Below, piece after piece: positions 1 to 10,266 of a stretch of DNA of 64,000 nt (position 1 is the stretch's first letter; every line of letters begins with the position of its first letter). The translations under genes and the position numbers were made by a program. The stretch is from Polynucleobacter sp. MWH-Braz-FAM2G (GTDB lineage Bacteria > Pseudomonadota > Gammaproteobacteria > Burkholderiales > Burkholderiaceae), in NCBI RefSeq assembly GCF_018687635.1, contig NZ_CP061300.1, positions 2,067,424 through 2,131,423 on the forward strand. Reading direction: 5' to 3'. Below the pieces are notes generated by a model that was not told the origin of the DNA, made no database searches, and worked only from the letters and a program-made list of their open reading frames with translations.

Positions 1-453
1 TGTACGCGAGCAGATGGCAAAGTACAAGCCGTTTTAGCTGAGGTAAACAATACCTTTGGCGAGCGGCATTGTTACCTACTCCATAAGGATTCAGGCGAAG
101 AATTATTCTCCGGAGAAACACTTACTAGTAAAAAAGTATTTCATGTTTCACCCTTTTGCGAAGTGCGTGGTGAATATCATTTCCGCTTTTTGTTTCCAAA
201 AGATAGTAGCAGCGGAAAAAACAATGTCTGCCGAATAGAGCTTCACGAAGATGGACAACCCCTCATTAACACTAGCATTAGTGGTGTCAGTCGCCCATTA
301 AGCCATGCCAACGTCATTTTGGCCCTCCTTCGTTATCCTTTAATGAGTCTAGGGGTGATATTGCGCATTCATTGGCAAGCATTGAAATTATGGGTAAAAG
401 GTGTACCCTTTCACTCTAAGCCCAAACCACCAGAACTTGAAGTTAGCAGATGA
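1..453 (+). CDS. DUF1365 family protein, C-terminal part (5' end outside window)
   Basis: The reading frame is open from base 1, so the gene begins upstream of the window and only its last 150 or so codons are visible. The frame includes the run EVNNTFGERHCYLL near the start, followed by KVFHVSPF and GEYHFRF, which I recognise as hallmarks of the DUF1365 family. Its function is not biochemically settled. Family members commonly sit beside a flavin-dependent oxidoreductase and a cyclopropane-fatty-acyl-phospholipid synthase-like methyltransferase, in operons linked to membrane fatty-acid modification. That fits here: the stop codon overlaps the start of the methyltransferase gene by 4 nt (ATGA). 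A partner oxidoreductase would be expected upstream but cannot be checked. Confidence 0.88.
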   Translation, partial: CTRADGKVQAVLAEVNNTFGERHCYLLHKDSGEELFSGETLTSKKVFHVSPFCEVRGEYHFRFLFPKDSSSGKNNVCRIELHEDGQPLINTSISGVSRPLSHANVILALLRYPLMSLGVILRIHWQALKLWVKGVPFHSKPKPPELEVSR

Positions 454-1745
454 ATCGCCCGGGACAATCACTTCTCTCTAGATTAAGTTTTTCTCGCCCC
501 CCATCAAAGGCGGCCTCTTCACATTCAAATTCATTAAGCAGTAAATCATTGTTAGCCCTGCTGACCCAACTGAGTAGTGGTCATTTAAAAATGACGCTGC
601 CCAATGGAGAAAAACGAGAATTTGGCAATCCAAGCGATGCGTTACATGCTGACATTCAGATTTTGGAATGGTCGGTATTTAAAGAGATCATGTCTCATGG
701 TGATATTGGTTTTGCCGAAAGCTTTATTCAAGGCAAATGGAATACTCCTGATCTAAAAGCGCTCCTTGAATTAGCAATTCGCAATCGAACCATTTTGGAA
801 AAAGCGATATACGGCAATTGGTATGGCTCCATTTTTTACCGCTTGAAACATTGGTTACGTGATAACAGCAAATCAGGAAGCCGTAAAAATATTCACGCGC
901 ACTATGACCTAGGCAATGCTTTTTATACGCTTTGGCTTGACCCCACCATGAGCTACTCAAGCGCTTGGTTCTCAGAGGGAGATAAACAATCCTTAGCTGA
1001 TGCTCAGCGCGCGAAGATTGGACGTATTCTAGACTCCCTAAAAACACTGCCTGGGGATCGAATCTTGGAGATTGGCTGTGGCTGGGGTGGAGTTATGGAG
1101 GAGTGTCTTCGTAACCAAAGAGCCATTACTGGTCTCACCCTATCAACAGAACAAAAAGTGTTTGCTGAAAAACGCTTGTTGGATGTGCAGGCTCAATTAG
1201 TAAATCCGCCGACATTTGAAGTGCGCCTCCAAGATTATCGTGATTGCCACGAAAAATTCGATGGTATTGCCTCCGTTGAAATGTTTGAAGCAGTTGGTGA
1301 GAAGCATTGGCCAGAGTATTTTGAAGCAATTTCACAGTGCCTAAAATTTGGTGGCAAAGCCTGTGTTCAAACTATTGTGATTGCTGAAGATCTCTTTGAT
1401 CGTTATCGCCGCAATACCGACTTCATTCAACAGTATGTCTTTCCAGGTGGCATGTTGCCATCTAGATCAAGCTTTAAAGCGAGCGCAGAAAAGGCGGGGC
1501 TTCAAATAGAAAAAGAGTTTTCCTTTGGCGCAGACTATGCAAGAACACTTTGCATATGGCGCGACAACTTTAATAGCAAATTACAAGAGGTGCGCAAATT
1601 AGGGTTTGATGAAGCCTTTATTCGCCTATGGAATTTCTATCTCATGTACTGCGCTGCTGGCTTTACTGAGCGTAATATCGATGTGGTGCAATTCACGTTA
1701 AGCCACCAAACTTCAACGTTATCTTCCAATACTCAAAGCACATGA
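450..1745 (+). CDS. cfa: Cyclopropane-fatty-acyl-phospholipid synthase family methyltransferase
   Basis: A SAM-dependent methyltransferase predicted to act on unsaturated acyl chains of membrane phospholipids. The 431-residue protein has an N-terminal substrate-side domain, then the family block HYDLGNAFYTLWLDPTMSYS around residues 150-170, and the SAM-binding glycine motif LEIGCGWGG near residue 207. The length is close to that of classic Cfa (about 380-430). It is translationally coupled at both ends by ATGA overlaps, to the DUF1365 gene before it and the SDR gene after it, so the three form one operon. Paralogues in such DUF1365-linked operons may do reactions other than cyclopropanation (for example methylation on the way to furan or branched fatty acids), so the exact product is uncertain even though the family is clear. 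Confidence 0.88.
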   Translation: MNRPGQSLLSRLSFSRPPSKAASSHSNSLSSKSLLALLTQLSSGHLKMTLPNGEKREFGNPSDALHADIQILEWSVFKEIMSHGDIGFAESFIQGKWNTPDLKALLELAIRNRTILEKAIYGNWYGSIFYRLKHWLRDNSKSGSRKNIHAHYDLGNAFYTLWLDPTMSYSSAWFSEGDKQSLADAQRAKIGRILDSLKTLPGDRILEIGCGWGGVMEECLRNQRAITGLTLSTEQKVFAEKRLLDVQAQLVNPPTFEVRLQDYRDCHEKFDGIASVEMFEAVGEKHWPEYFEAISQCLKFGGKACVQTIVIAEDLFDRYRRNTDFIQQYVFPGGMLPSRSSFKASAEKAGLQIEKEFSFGADYARTLCIWRDNFNSKLQEVRKLGFDEAFIRLWNFYLMYCAAGFTERNIDVVQFTLSHQTSTLSSNTQST

Positions 1746-2518
1746 AACAACTTGGTTTAGATAGCTTTACGGATAAAAGAATTTGGATTATCGGGGCTTC
1801 TAGCGGTATTGGTGAAGCGTGTGCCAAAGCATTACTGTCCAAGGGTGCCAACATTGCCCTATCGAGCAGAAGAGTTGAGCGACTAAACCAAGTTGCAGCT
1901 ACTGGAAAGATTAACCAAACGCTTGTCATTCCATTGGATGTCACCGACGATAGGCAGTTTCAGGATGCTTACAAGATTATTCTAGACACCTGGGGAGGAA
2001 TTGATCTCTTACTTTTTGTGTCTGGAGTATATATTCCACTGCGTGCAGATCACTTTGACATTAATATTGCAAGACAAACAATTGATGCAAATCTCTTAGG
2101 TCCTATGAGAGCAGTCGCATTAGTGACACCAGAAATGGTGAAGGCAAAATCTGGACACATTGCCATCGTTGGAAGTGTTGCAGGTTATAGTGGACTCCCA
2201 AAAGCCTTGGCTTATGGCCCAAGCAAGGCCGCTATCATTAATTTTTGCGAGAATTTATATTACGATCTCCTGCCAACAGGAATAAGCGTTCATATGATTT
2301 CGCCTGGATTTGTGGCGACAGAAGCAACCGCCAAAAATGACTTTGAAATGCCAGCACTCATCAGTGCTGAAGAGGCTGCTCAAGAAATTTTGACTGGGAT
2401 TCAGGATGGTGAATTTGACATTCACTTTCCTAAAAGATTCTCTCGATTCTTAAAATTTCTGAGGATCCTGCCTTACCCAATCTATTTTTGGATTGTGCGT
2501 CGTTTTGTCAAAATTTAA
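1742..2518 (+). CDS. Short-chain dehydrogenase/reductase (SDR) family protein
   Basis: A classical SDR of 258 residues. The cofactor motif GASSGIGEA lies near residues 18-26, a catalytic Ser lies in the IVGSVAG segment, and the YGPSK stretch gives the YxxxK catalytic pair. The C-terminus ends in a hydrophobic, aromatic-rich stretch (residues about 235-258) that may anchor it to the membrane. It overlaps the preceding fatty-acid methyltransferase gene by 4 nt and is the last gene of that operon, so a role as an oxidoreductase in fatty-acid or lipid modification is a reasonable inference. The substrate cannot be read from the sequence. The gene ends 28 nt before the convergent dsbA-like gene. 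Confidence 0.88.
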   Translation: MKQLGLDSFTDKRIWIIGASSGIGEACAKALLSKGANIALSSRRVERLNQVAATGKINQTLVIPLDVTDDRQFQDAYKIILDTWGGIDLLLFVSGVYIPLRADHFDINIARQTIDANLLGPMRAVALVTPEMVKAKSGHIAIVGSVAGYSGLPKALAYGPSKAAIINFCENLYYDLLPTGISVHMISPGFVATEATAKNDFEMPALISAEEAAQEILTGIQDGEFDIHFPKRFSRFLKFLRILPYPIYFWIVRRFVKI

Positions 2519-2546
2519 GCACTGCTTTAGCATTCCGCCTAAGCGC

Positions 2547-3194
2547 TCACTGCTTGTATTTATCTTTACGAATTTTTTCTTCTAGATAATCCATTACTAC
2601 AATTGCCTTCGCCTTTGTTCCAGCAATAGAAGGAGATGTAACGTACTTACCTTGCATCACAATGGTTGGCACGCCATCAATACGATACGCTTCAGCCAAT
2701 TGCTTCGCTGCCCGCGCCTTAGAAACCACCGCAAATGAACGGTAAGTAGTCAAGAACGTGTTGCGATCAATTCCCTGAGAAGCAACCCAATCAGCAATCT
2801 CTGGCTCAGTTAAAAGGCGCTTATTTTCTTTATGAATGGCATACATCACTTTGTCATTCAAAGCATCTCCCTTGCCCATTGCCTCTAGAGCATAAAACAA
2901 TTGGCTATGCGGCAAAAGATCGTCTCGAAAGGCTACAGGAACTCTCCGAAACACCACATCCTTGGGCTGTCGCTTTACCCAGGCGCTAAGTTCAGGCTCA
3001 AAATCGTAACAATGCGGACAGCCATACCAGAAGAACTCAATGACCTCAACCTTTCCCTTGGTTTCTACAGGCTGGGGAACTGGTAAGACTCGGTAGTCGA
3101 AGCCCTCTTCTATTTTTTGACCTTGAGCAAATGTAAATCCGCTCAAAGAAAGTAATGTCAATAAAGTAAGGAATCGCTTGCTATATGAAATCAT
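2547..3194 (-). CDS. dsbA: Thiol:disulfide interchange protein, DsbA family
   Basis: A periplasmic disulfide oxidoreductase that introduces disulfide bonds into exported proteins. The first 23 residues form a signal peptide (basic start, hydrophobic core, cleavage probably after TFA). The thioredoxin-fold active site CPHC is at residues 59-62 within FFWYGCPHCYDFEP, and the cis-proline loop appears as GVPTIVM near the C-terminus. The length of 215 residues is normal for DsbA. Its start overlaps the end of the SPOR-domain gene by 4 nt, and argS lies before that, so argS, the SPOR gene and dsbA are likely cotranscribed. A specialised DsbA-like (DsbL) role cannot be excluded. Confidence 0.93.
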   Translation of the reverse strand: MISYSKRFLTLLTLLSLSGFTFAQGQKIEEGFDYRVLPVPQPVETKGKVEVIEFFWYGCPHCYDFEPELSAWVKRQPKDVVFRRVPVAFRDDLLPHSQLFYALEAMGKGDALNDKVMYAIHKENKRLLTEPEIADWVASQGIDRNTFLTTYRSFAVVSKARAAKQLAEAYRIDGVPTIVMQGKYVTSPSIAGTKAKAIVVMDYLEEKIRKDKYKQ

Positions 3195-3814
3195 GATTTA
3201 CTAGATTTAATTAAAGTTGGTTTAATACCCATGCCACTCAATTTATCCCGAACTGGGTTACTTTCTTCAGCAGTGTTGTAGGGTCCAACACGCACACGCC
3301 AAAGTGTATTGCCATCACTAGTGACTTCACTTAATTGCGCTTGAATTCCTTGGATGGCTAAGTTAGCTTTTTGTGCATCCGCATCTGATCGCTTTACAAA
3401 TGCACCGACCTGTAAGAAATAAATTACATCTGATTTCGCGCTAGAGGGTGCATCTGCAGGTTTATCAGCAGATTTTTTGCCATTCACTAAATCACCAATT
3501 GGATCAGTAGCAGGAGGAGCTGGCGATTTGCCTTGAAGTGGTTTATTTAAATCGACTGGTTCGGCAGGAGCAGTCCCTTCACCTTCAACTGGTGTGGGAG
3601 CGGGCTTAATAGTCAGCGGCAAACTAGGTGCGCGCATGCCAGGCCTCTCCTGGGGGGTATTTTTGGAAAGATAAAAAGCGATGACAAATGCGATTCCAAG
3701 ACCAGCACCTAAACCCAATATAAAACCTAGGATAGTGCCGCCGTATTGAGCATTCTTGCTATCAATGCGGTTAGAGCGTCCAAGGAAGCCAGTTTGTTGA
3801 TTCGGTATATTCAT
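3191..3814 (-). CDS. SPOR domain-containing membrane protein
   Basis: A bitopic inner-membrane protein of 207 residues. A short cytoplasmic head is followed by one glycine-rich transmembrane helix at about residues 26-48. Next comes a Pro/Ala-rich linker (residues about 55-125) and a C-terminal SPOR domain (about 127-203, containing YFLQVGAF and WRVRVGPY). SPOR domains bind denuded peptidoglycan glycan strands at the division septum; FtsN and DedD are examples. The layout resembles these, but the gene has no cell-division neighbours. It lies 38 nt after argS and overlaps dsbA by 4 nt, so it could be called an FtsN-like protein only loosely. Confidence 0.9.
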   Translation of the reverse strand: MNIPNQQTGFLGRSNRIDSKNAQYGGTILGFILGLGAGLGIAFVIAFYLSKNTPQERPGMRAPSLPLTIKPAPTPVEGEGTAPAEPVDLNKPLQGKSPAPPATDPIGDLVNGKKSADKPADAPSSAKSDVIYFLQVGAFVKRSDADAQKANLAIQGIQAQLSEVTSDGNTLWRVRVGPYNTAEESNPVRDKLSGMGIKPTLIKSSKS

Positions 3815-3852
3815 TATTTCCTCATCTTACATCCACACTTCACCCTTCGCCA

Positions 3853-5580
3853 TTACATCTTTGCCGGCGCAGAGACTCCAAGTACTTTTAAACCGTTTTG
3901 TAAAACCTGACGAGTCGCGGAAAGCAAAGCAAGACGCGCCAACTTTAGATCCTGATCATCAACCAATACGCGATCAGCGTTGTAGAAGGTGTGGAAATCG
4001 CCAGCCAAATCACGCAGATAAAAAGCGAGTGCATGCGGAGCCAATTCCTCTGCTGCAGCAGTCAATACCTCAGGATATTCAGCCAAACGACGAAGCAAAT
4101 GATCAGATGCCTTGCTTTGTAAAAGTGAGAGATCGACTGAACTTAAGTCAGATAGCTGGCCGCCCCATTGCTGCAAGATTGAACTAATTCGTGCATGCGC
4201 ATATTGAACGTAAAACACTGGGTTTTCATCGTTTTGCTGCAATGCTAAATCTATATCAAATACAAATTCTGTATCTGCCTTTCGAGAAATTAAAAAGAAA
4301 CGCACAGCATCACGACCGCGCTGGAGTGCCAATTCTCTTTCATCAGGCGTCATCTCTGGTGTCACGCCACCAGACCACTCCACCAAATCACGCACAGTGA
4401 CATATGAACCAGCGCGCTTAGAAATTTTCACTTCTTCGCCATGACGCATCACCGTTACCATTTTATGCAACACATAGTCTGGATATGTTTTTGGTATATC
4501 CCAACCACGCTTCTGAGCTACGCCCTGCAAGCCTGAGCGAACACGGGCAATCGTGCCATGATGATCACTGCCTTGTACATTGATGACCTTTTGGAAGCCA
4601 CGCTTCCACTTACTGGTGTGGTAAGCAACGTCAGGCACAAAGTACGTAAAAGTACCGTCCGACTTTCGCATCACGCGATCTTTATCGTCGCCGTCATCTG
4701 TAGTCCTTAACCACAAAGCACCTTCAGATTCATACGTTTTGCCAATACTCTGCAAATCGTCAACAATTTGAGCGACACTGCCATCCGTGTACAAAGATGA
4801 CTCTAAGTAATAGCAATCAAATTGAATACCGAAAGTTTTTAAATCAATATCTTGTTCATTGCGTAAGTACGCCACTGCAAATTGACGGATTGCCTCAAGA
4901 TCATTCTTAAATTGTGGAGATTCTTTAAATGCCGTGGCGATCTCTGCAATATATTCACCGTTATAAGCCTGTTCTGGCCACGCAGCATCGCCTGGCTTTA
5001 GACCCTGCAAACGAGCCTCTACAGATAAGGCTAAATTGGCAATTTGCACACCAGCATCGTTGTAGTAAAACTCACGATGAACCCGAATACCCTGTGTCGC
5101 TAATAAATTTGCCAATGCATCACCAAGCGCTGCCTGCCTTCCATGACCCACATGCAATGGACCAGTCGGATTGGCGGAAACAAACTCAATCATGGCGCTC
5201 TGAGAGGATTGATTGCTTGAGGAAGACTCCCCAAAATGGGCGCCCGCGGAGAGGATCTCTTGAACTACTGCAGTCTTGGCTGCATTGCTGAGTCGAAAAT
5301 TAATAAATCCAGGGCCAGCAATTTCACAAGATGCAATCAGCTCATTAAAGCCAGCTTGCTGTTGCAGGCGCTCGACCAAAGCTTGAGCTAGCTCACGTGG
5401 GTTGAATTTCCAGGCCTTAGAAAGCTGGAGGGCGATATTACAGGCTACATCGCCATGATCAACGGCTTTTGGGCGCTCCAAACGGGGTACAGGAGGCGCC
5501 TCTAGACCCCGCTCCTGAGCCAAGCCCGCCAATGCGGCACTCAGCATTTCAATTAAGCGATTTTTATTAGTGGACAACAT
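3853..5580 (-). CDS. argS: Arginyl-tRNA synthetase
   Basis: A class I aminoacyl-tRNA synthetase that charges tRNA-Arg in the cytoplasm. The 575 residues match the usual ArgS size. The HIGH-type signature reads [17 protein letters not shown] near residues 140-156. The Rossmann core carries [10 protein letters not shown], and the KMSKS-equivalent region is [10 protein letters not shown] near residue 380. The C-terminal DALR anticodon-binding region includes [11 protein letters not shown] and runs to the end. ArgS commonly has a degenerate KMSKS motif, so the KISKR form is not a defect. It heads a minus-strand run with the SPOR and dsbA genes. It is divergent from the DUF1840 gene with only 35 nt between start codons, so both promoters are compressed. 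Confidence 0.97.
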   Translation of the reverse strand: MLSTNKNRLIEMLSAALAGLAQERGLEAPPVPRLERPKAVDHGDVACNIALQLSKAWKFNPRELAQALVERLQQQAGFNELIASCEIAGPGFINFRLSNAAKTAVVQEILSAGAHFGESSSSNQSSQSAMIEFVSANPTGPLHVGHGRQAALGDALANLLATQGIRVHREFYYNDAGVQIANLALSVEARLQGLKPGDAAWPEQAYNGEYIAEIATAFKESPQFKNDLEAIRQFAVAYLRNEQDIDLKTFGIQFDCYYLESSLYTDGSVAQIVDDLQSIGKTYESEGALWLRTTDDGDDKDRVMRKSDGTFTYFVPDVAYHTSKWKRGFQKVINVQGSDHHGTIARVRSGLQGVAQKRGWDIPKTYPDYVLHKMVTVMRHGEEVKISKRAGSYVTVRDLVEWSGGVTPEMTPDERELALQRGRDAVRFFLISRKADTEFVFDIDLALQQNDENPVFYVQYAHARISSILQQWGGQLSDLSSVDLSLLQSKASDHLLRRLAEYPEVLTAAAEELAPHALAFYLRDLAGDFHTFYNADRVLVDDQDLKLARLALLSATRQVLQNGLKVLGVSAPAKM

Positions 5581-5615
5581 AGGTTAGTGAGTTTATCAGG
5601 TGGTAAGCTATCGAA

Positions 5616-5933
5616 ATGATCTATCAATTTCGCTCGAAAGCTGGTCCGGATGTCATCATGCTTGCGGATCTGACCAAACGAATTTTCGATATTTTGGGGC
5701 GCCCCCTTGAGCCTCGGGGCATCCTCACAGTTGAACAACTCCCTGGTTTGATCACCGCTCTAGAGACTGCCATTCTTAAAGACCTCGAGGAGCGGGCAAA
5801 GGTTAATGAAGACTCTGAGAATGGTACTGAAAAGCCTAAACTAGCCGATCGCCTTGGTCAGCGCGCCTATCCATTTCTTGAGCTCATGAAACAAGCTAAA
5901 GCCAAGGATGAACCCGTAATGTGGGGCGTTTAA
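5616..5933 (+). CDS. DUF1840 domain-containing protein
   Basis: A small 105-residue protein matching the DUF1840 family of betaproteobacteria. It has the characteristic start [19 protein letters not shown], followed by [20 protein letters not shown]. No signal peptide, membrane segment or catalytic motif is visible, so it is probably cytoplasmic, and its function is unknown. The C-terminal half is predicted helical and charged and ends in EPVMWGV. It is transcribed divergently from argS and overlaps the 3' end of the convergent metH fragment by 4 nt. Confidence 0.85.
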   Translation: MIYQFRSKAGPDVIMLADLTKRIFDILGRPLEPRGILTVEQLPGLITALETAILKDLEERAKVNEDSENGTEKPKLADRLGQRAYPFLELMKQAKAKDEPVMWGV

Positions 5934-8680
5934 TCCAATAAACTCGCTAACTGGCGACGAGTATCCTCTACGGTCTGGCCTCGGCGTTTTGCTAGATCCT
6001 CAACCTGATCATCTGAGAGTTTGCCTACATTAAAGTAACGCGCATCTGGATGTGCCAAATAGAAGCCGCTTACGCTAGATGCTGGATTCATTGCCATCGA
6101 CTCTGTCAGAGTCATCCCAATATCTTCAGAACCAATCACGCGCAATAAATCTTCCTTAACCTCATGCGCAGGGCAAGCTGGGTATCCAGGCGCCGGACGA
6201 ATTCCACGATACTCTTCGTTAATCATTTGATCATTAGTCAAAATCTCATCAGTTGCGTAGCCCCATAAGTCAGTACGCACTCGATGGTGCATCAATTCAG
6301 CAAAAGCTTCTGCCAAACGATCTGCTAAGGCCTTCAACATAATGGCGCTATAGTCATCGTGCTTTGCCTGAAACTCCGCCACCTTCTTTTCAAGACCATG
6401 GCCTGTTGTAACTGCAAAACAACCAAGGTAATCAGCGACACCAGAATCTTTAGGCGCAACATAATCGGCTAAGCAACGATTGGGTCTTCGCACACCATCA
6501 ACAACTGGTCGCTCAGATTGTTGACGCAAGTTATGCCAAACAAATAAAGGATGCTCACGAGATTCATCGCTATACAAAACAATATCGTCACCAATAGTGT
6601 TTGCAGGATAAAAAGCAACTACGGCATCTGCCTGTAACCATTGCCCCTGAATGAGTTTATTGAGCAACATTTGAGCATCCTCGTATACCTTGCGAGCCTC
6701 AATTCCCACAACCTCATCATCCAAGATCGCTGGAAATTTTCCTGCTAAGTCCCAAGTCTGAAAGAAAGGTGTCCAGTCGATATATTTAGCAATATCACTG
6801 AGTGCAAAGTTTTTAAATACACGGCGCCCAATAAACTTTGGCTTCTCGGGTACGTATGATGACCAATCTAGCATCTCACGATTTTTGCGGGCCGCCTCTA
6901 AAGAAATAGTTGGAACCGCTTTTTTGTTGGCATGTTGCTCGCGAATCCGCGCGTAATCATCGCGCAAATCTTGAATAAACTTTTTGGCGCTCTCATCCGA
7001 TAAAAGACTAGAAGCAACAGAAACTGATCGAGATGCATCTGGCACATAGACGACTGGGCCATCATAGTGTGGGGCAATCTTTACAGCAGTATGCACACGG
7101 GAGGTGGTAGCGCCACCAATCATGAGCGGTATTTGACGTTCACGGAAATAATCATCGCGCTGCATCTCTTGCGCAACATAGGTCATCTCTTCCAGAGACG
7201 GTGTAATTAAACCAGATAAGCCAACAATGTCAGCATTCTCTTCCTTGGCATGCTTCAGAATCTCTGCGCAAGGAACCATTACACCCATGTTGGCTACTTC
7301 AAAGTTATTACATTGCAGAACAACTGTCACGATATTTTTTCCAATATCATGAACGTCGCCCTTCACGGTGGCCATCACAATTTTGCCTTTGGCTTTGGCC
7401 TCGCCACCAGCAGCAATGTGTTGGCGCTTTTCTTCTTCAATATATGGAATCAAAATTGCAACGGCTTGCTTCATCACACGCGCACTTTTGACTACTTGCG
7501 GTAAAAACATTTTGCCGGCACCAAATAAATCGCCGACAACGTTCATACCATCCATAAGAGGACCTTCAATTACCTCAATTGGCCTACCACCCGCGCCCAT
7601 AATTTCAACGCGCAATTCTTCGGTATCTTCTTCAATGAAAGTAGTAATTCCATGCACAAGAGCATGCGTAAGTCGCTCGCGCACTGGTGCCTCACGCCAA
7701 GCTAGATTCTCAACCTGCTTAGCGCCACCACCCTTAAATTGATCAGCAATATCCAATAAGCGTTCTGTTGGTGTTTTGCCATCCTTCTCTTTAAAGCGAT
7801 TCAGAACCACATCTTCTACGCGCTCACGTAGCTCAGGATCAAGGTCAGCATAAACACCCAATTGCCCTGCATTCACAATACCCATATCCATACCAGCCTG
7901 TATGGCGTGATACAAGAACACCGTATGAATAGCCTCACGAACCCGATCATTGCCGCGGAAGGAGAAGCTCACATTGGAAACACCACCACTTACCTTAGCG
8001 CCCGGTAAATTTTCTTTAATCCATCGCGTGGCATTAATAAAATCTACTGCATAGTTATCGTGCTCTTCAATGCCAGTGGCAATCGCAAAAATATTTGGGT
8101 CAAAAATAATGTCTTCAGCTGGAAAGCCAATTTCATTCACCAAAATGTCATAGCAACGCTGACAAATCTCTGTCTTACGTTTAAAAGTATCGGCTTGTCC
8201 AATTTCATCAAAAGCCATCACTACAGATGCAGCACCATAACGACGTATTAAACGCGCTTGCTTTCTAAAAGGCTCTTCACCCTCTTTTAAAGAAATTGAG
8301 TTGACGATGGGTTTGCCCTGAATACACTTCAATCCCGCTTCGATGACGCTCCACTTAGATGAATCAATCATGATCGGAACGCGTGCAATATCAGGTTCGG
8401 ATGCAATTAAATTTAAGAAGCGAGTCATAGCCGCCTCAGAATCCAGCATCGCCTCATCCATATTGATATCAATTACTTGAGCGCCGTTCTCAACTTGTTG
8501 ACGAGCCACAGCGAGTGCTTCATCAAATTGATTATTCAAAATCATGCGTGCAAATGCTTTAGAGCCTGTGACATTGGTGCGTTCACCAATATTCACAAAA
8601 CCAACATCAGCAGTAACATTAAATGGCTCGAGACCTGAAAGCTTCATTGTAGGCATTGCTTTTTTATCGACTTGGTTCAT
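5930..8680 (-). CDS. metH: Methionine synthase, folate/B12/reactivation subunit (split MetH, C-terminal part)
   Basis: This 916-residue protein corresponds to the folate-binding, cobalamin-binding and reactivation modules of cobalamin-dependent methionine synthase. The pterin-binding domain begins with [11 protein letters not shown] (about residue 30). The B12-binding motif is [12 protein letters not shown] (about residue 440), whose His is the lower axial ligand of cobalamin. The AdoMet reactivation domain carries [13 protein letters not shown] near residue 830. The homocysteine-binding domain that is fused to the N-terminus in E. coli MetH is encoded by the gene just upstream, overlapping by 4 nt (ATGA). 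Together they total 1270 residues, close to the 1227 of E. coli MetH. The two proteins must assemble to pass methyl from methyl-THF through cobalamin to homocysteine. Confidence 0.95.
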   Translation of the reverse strand: MNQVDKKAMPTMKLSGLEPFNVTADVGFVNIGERTNVTGSKAFARMILNNQFDEALAVARQQVENGAQVIDINMDEAMLDSEAAMTRFLNLIASEPDIARVPIMIDSSKWSVIEAGLKCIQGKPIVNSISLKEGEEPFRKQARLIRRYGAASVVMAFDEIGQADTFKRKTEICQRCYDILVNEIGFPAEDIIFDPNIFAIATGIEEHDNYAVDFINATRWIKENLPGAKVSGGVSNVSFSFRGNDRVREAIHTVFLYHAIQAGMDMGIVNAGQLGVYADLDPELRERVEDVVLNRFKEKDGKTPTERLLDIADQFKGGGAKQVENLAWREAPVRERLTHALVHGITTFIEEDTEELRVEIMGAGGRPIEVIEGPLMDGMNVVGDLFGAGKMFLPQVVKSARVMKQAVAILIPYIEEEKRQHIAAGGEAKAKGKIVMATVKGDVHDIGKNIVTVVLQCNNFEVANMGVMVPCAEILKHAKEENADIVGLSGLITPSLEEMTYVAQEMQRDDYFRERQIPLMIGGATTSRVHTAVKIAPHYDGPVVYVPDASRSVSVASSLLSDESAKKFIQDLRDDYARIREQHANKKAVPTISLEAARKNREMLDWSSYVPEKPKFIGRRVFKNFALSDIAKYIDWTPFFQTWDLAGKFPAILDDEVVGIEARKVYEDAQMLLNKLIQGQWLQADAVVAFYPANTIGDDIVLYSDESREHPLFVWHNLRQQSERPVVDGVRRPNRCLADYVAPKDSGVADYLGCFAVTTGHGLEKKVAEFQAKHDDYSAIMLKALADRLAEAFAELMHHRVRTDLWGYATDEILTNDQMINEEYRGIRPAPGYPACPAHEVKEDLLRVIGSEDIGMTLTESMAMNPASSVSGFYLAHPDARYFNVGKLSDDQVEDLAKRRGQTVEDTRRQLASLLD

Positions 8681-9741
8681 GCTGAGACCTCATCATTCTC
8701 ACGATAAAAAGCACGGGGCTTACGCTTTGCAACAGCATTTGCTATCGCACGAATATGATCTGGCGTAGTACCGCAGCAGCCGCCAACCAAATTCACCAAA
8801 CCATCCTTAGCAAATCCATCGACCAAGCTCGAGGTAATTTCGGGCGTCTCATCAAAGCCCGTATCACTCATTGGATTAGGCAATCCTGCGTTTGGATAGC
8901 AAGAGACTGCTGCATCGCAAATCCTTGCAAGCTCAGCGATATACGGACGCATCAACGCAGCACCGAGCGCGCAGTTTAGGCCAAAGGTAAGGGGCTTGAT
9001 ATGACGTAAGCTATTCCAAAATGCTTCGACAGTTTGACCAGACAGAATACGCCCTGATGCGTCAGTCACAGTTCCAGAAATCATGACTGGCAGACGTTCG
9101 CCCGTCTCTTCAAAGAACTCATCAAGCGCAAAGAGTGCAGCTTTTGCATTGAGCGTATCGAAAATAGTTTCAACTAAAAATAAATCTACTCCACCAGCAA
9201 ACAAACCCTCGATCTGCTCACGATACGAAGCACGTAATGCATCAAACGTTACATTACGCGCACCTGGATCATTAACGTCTGGTGAAATACTAGCAGTCTT
9301 TGGCGTTGGTCCAATTGCTCCCGCAGCAAAACGAGGCTTCTCAGGAGTGCTGTATTTTTCACAAGCTGCACGAGCAAGTCTTGCAGAAACTTCATTCATC
9401 TCTCGAGCAAGGCCAGCCATGCTGTAATCTTCTTGCGCAACCGATGTTGCACCAAAAGTATTTGTTTCAATAATGTCTGCGCCAGCATCCAAGTACTGTT
9501 CGTGGATCTTGCTAATAATTTCAGGTCGAGTTAAGACCAATAACTCGTTATTGCCCTTGACATCCCCAGGATGATCTTCAAAACGGGTATTTGTCGGTAA
9601 GCCACGATAATCAGCTTCAGTTAACTTGTACTGCTGAATCATGGTTCCCATTGCGCCATCCAAAATCAAAATGCGCCGCCTCAACAGCTCGGGAAGCTCC
9701 TGACCTCGGGTGTAGGGCTGGGAAAAACCATTAGATTGCAT
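8677..9741 (-). CDS. metH: Homocysteine S-methyltransferase subunit of methionine synthase (split MetH, N-terminal part)
   Basis: A 354-residue Pfam-type homocysteine S-methyltransferase domain that binds zinc and activates homocysteine. The start includes [19 protein letters not shown]. The zinc cysteines are in GLNCALGA (about residue 255) and [11 protein letters not shown] (about residue 322). It lacks all cobalamin modules; these follow in the next gene through an ATGA overlap, so the split falls exactly at the boundary between modules 1 and 2 of the long MetH. On its own it might resemble MmuM-type methyltransferases, but the coupling argues for a MetH subunit. No cobalamin riboswitch is recognisable in the 75-nt gap to phaM. 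That gap holds only a weak inverted repeat (GGGATT/AATCCC, 9751-9771). Confidence 0.94.
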   Translation of the reverse strand: MQSNGFSQPYTRGQELPELLRRRILILDGAMGTMIQQYKLTEADYRGLPTNTRFEDHPGDVKGNNELLVLTRPEIISKIHEQYLDAGADIIETNTFGATSVAQEDYSMAGLAREMNEVSARLARAACEKYSTPEKPRFAAGAIGPTPKTASISPDVNDPGARNVTFDALRASYREQIEGLFAGGVDLFLVETIFDTLNAKAALFALDEFFEETGERLPVMISGTVTDASGRILSGQTVEAFWNSLRHIKPLTFGLNCALGAALMRPYIAELARICDAAVSCYPNAGLPNPMSDTGFDETPEITSSLVDGFAKDGLVNLVGGCCGTTPDHIRAIANAVAKRKPRAFYRENDEVSA

Positions 9742-9816
9742 TGTTAAACCGGGATTAATCTCTAGAATCCCTTATTCTATTGGAAAAGCTACTTTTTATT
9801 TACCTCGGAGCCCCTT

Positions 9817-10266
9817 ATGTTTGGAACCATTCCAGAATTCAATCAAAGCCTAGAAATGTTTAAAACCATGTGGGGACAAGGTGCCGCAGGTCAAGCGGGA
9901 CAATTTCCCTTCACGACAGATGCCACTAAGGCGGCTGGCGGCTTCGGATCAGCCTTTCCTGGTCTTGACGTGGATGAGTTAGAAAAACGCATTAAAGACC
10001 TTAAAAGCGTTGAAAACTGGCTGAATCTAAACCTCAATATCCTCAAATCAACTATTCAAGGTCTTGAGGTTCAACACGCCACCATGATGGCCCTTAAATC
10101 TTTTGGTGATGCTGTCTCAGCGGCAGGAGCAGCCGCTACCGGATCTAACCAAGAATCCGAAACTAAGACTACTAGTGCTAAACCTCGGAAAACCGCAACA
10201 CGCCGTCGTCGCAAAGCTGGCGACGCAACTTACCTCGACGAAGTAGGTAATTCAGATGAGCAATAG
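9817..10266 (+). CDS. phaM: PhaM-type polyhydroxyalkanoate granule regulatory protein
   Basis: Matches PhaM, known from Ralstonia/Cupriavidus. PhaM activates PHA synthase PhaC, sits on the granule surface and tethers granules to the nucleoid. The 149 residues contain the family core FPGLDVDELEKRIKDLKSVE followed by NWLNLNLNILKSTIQGLE (residues about 47-90). The tail (about residues 120-140) is rich in Lys, Arg and Thr, with an RRRRK run that suits DNA binding. A Shine-Dalgarno GGAG lies 6 nt before the ATG. No other PHA gene is in the window. Its last 89 nt overlap the 3' end of the convergent MBL-fold gene, and its likely terminator lies inside that gene. Confidence 0.88.
   Translation: MFGTIPEFNQSLEMFKTMWGQGAAGQAGQFPFTTDATKAAGGFGSAFPGLDVDELEKRIKDLKSVENWLNLNLNILKSTIQGLEVQHATMMALKSFGDAVSAAGAAATGSNQESETKTTSAKPRKTATRRRRKAGDATYLDEVGNSDEQ

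Noticed and set aside
9742..9816. Possible cobalamin riboswitch upstream of split metH
   Set aside because: The 75-nt gap is too short for a B12 aptamer and has no B12-box; only a 6-bp inverted repeat is present.
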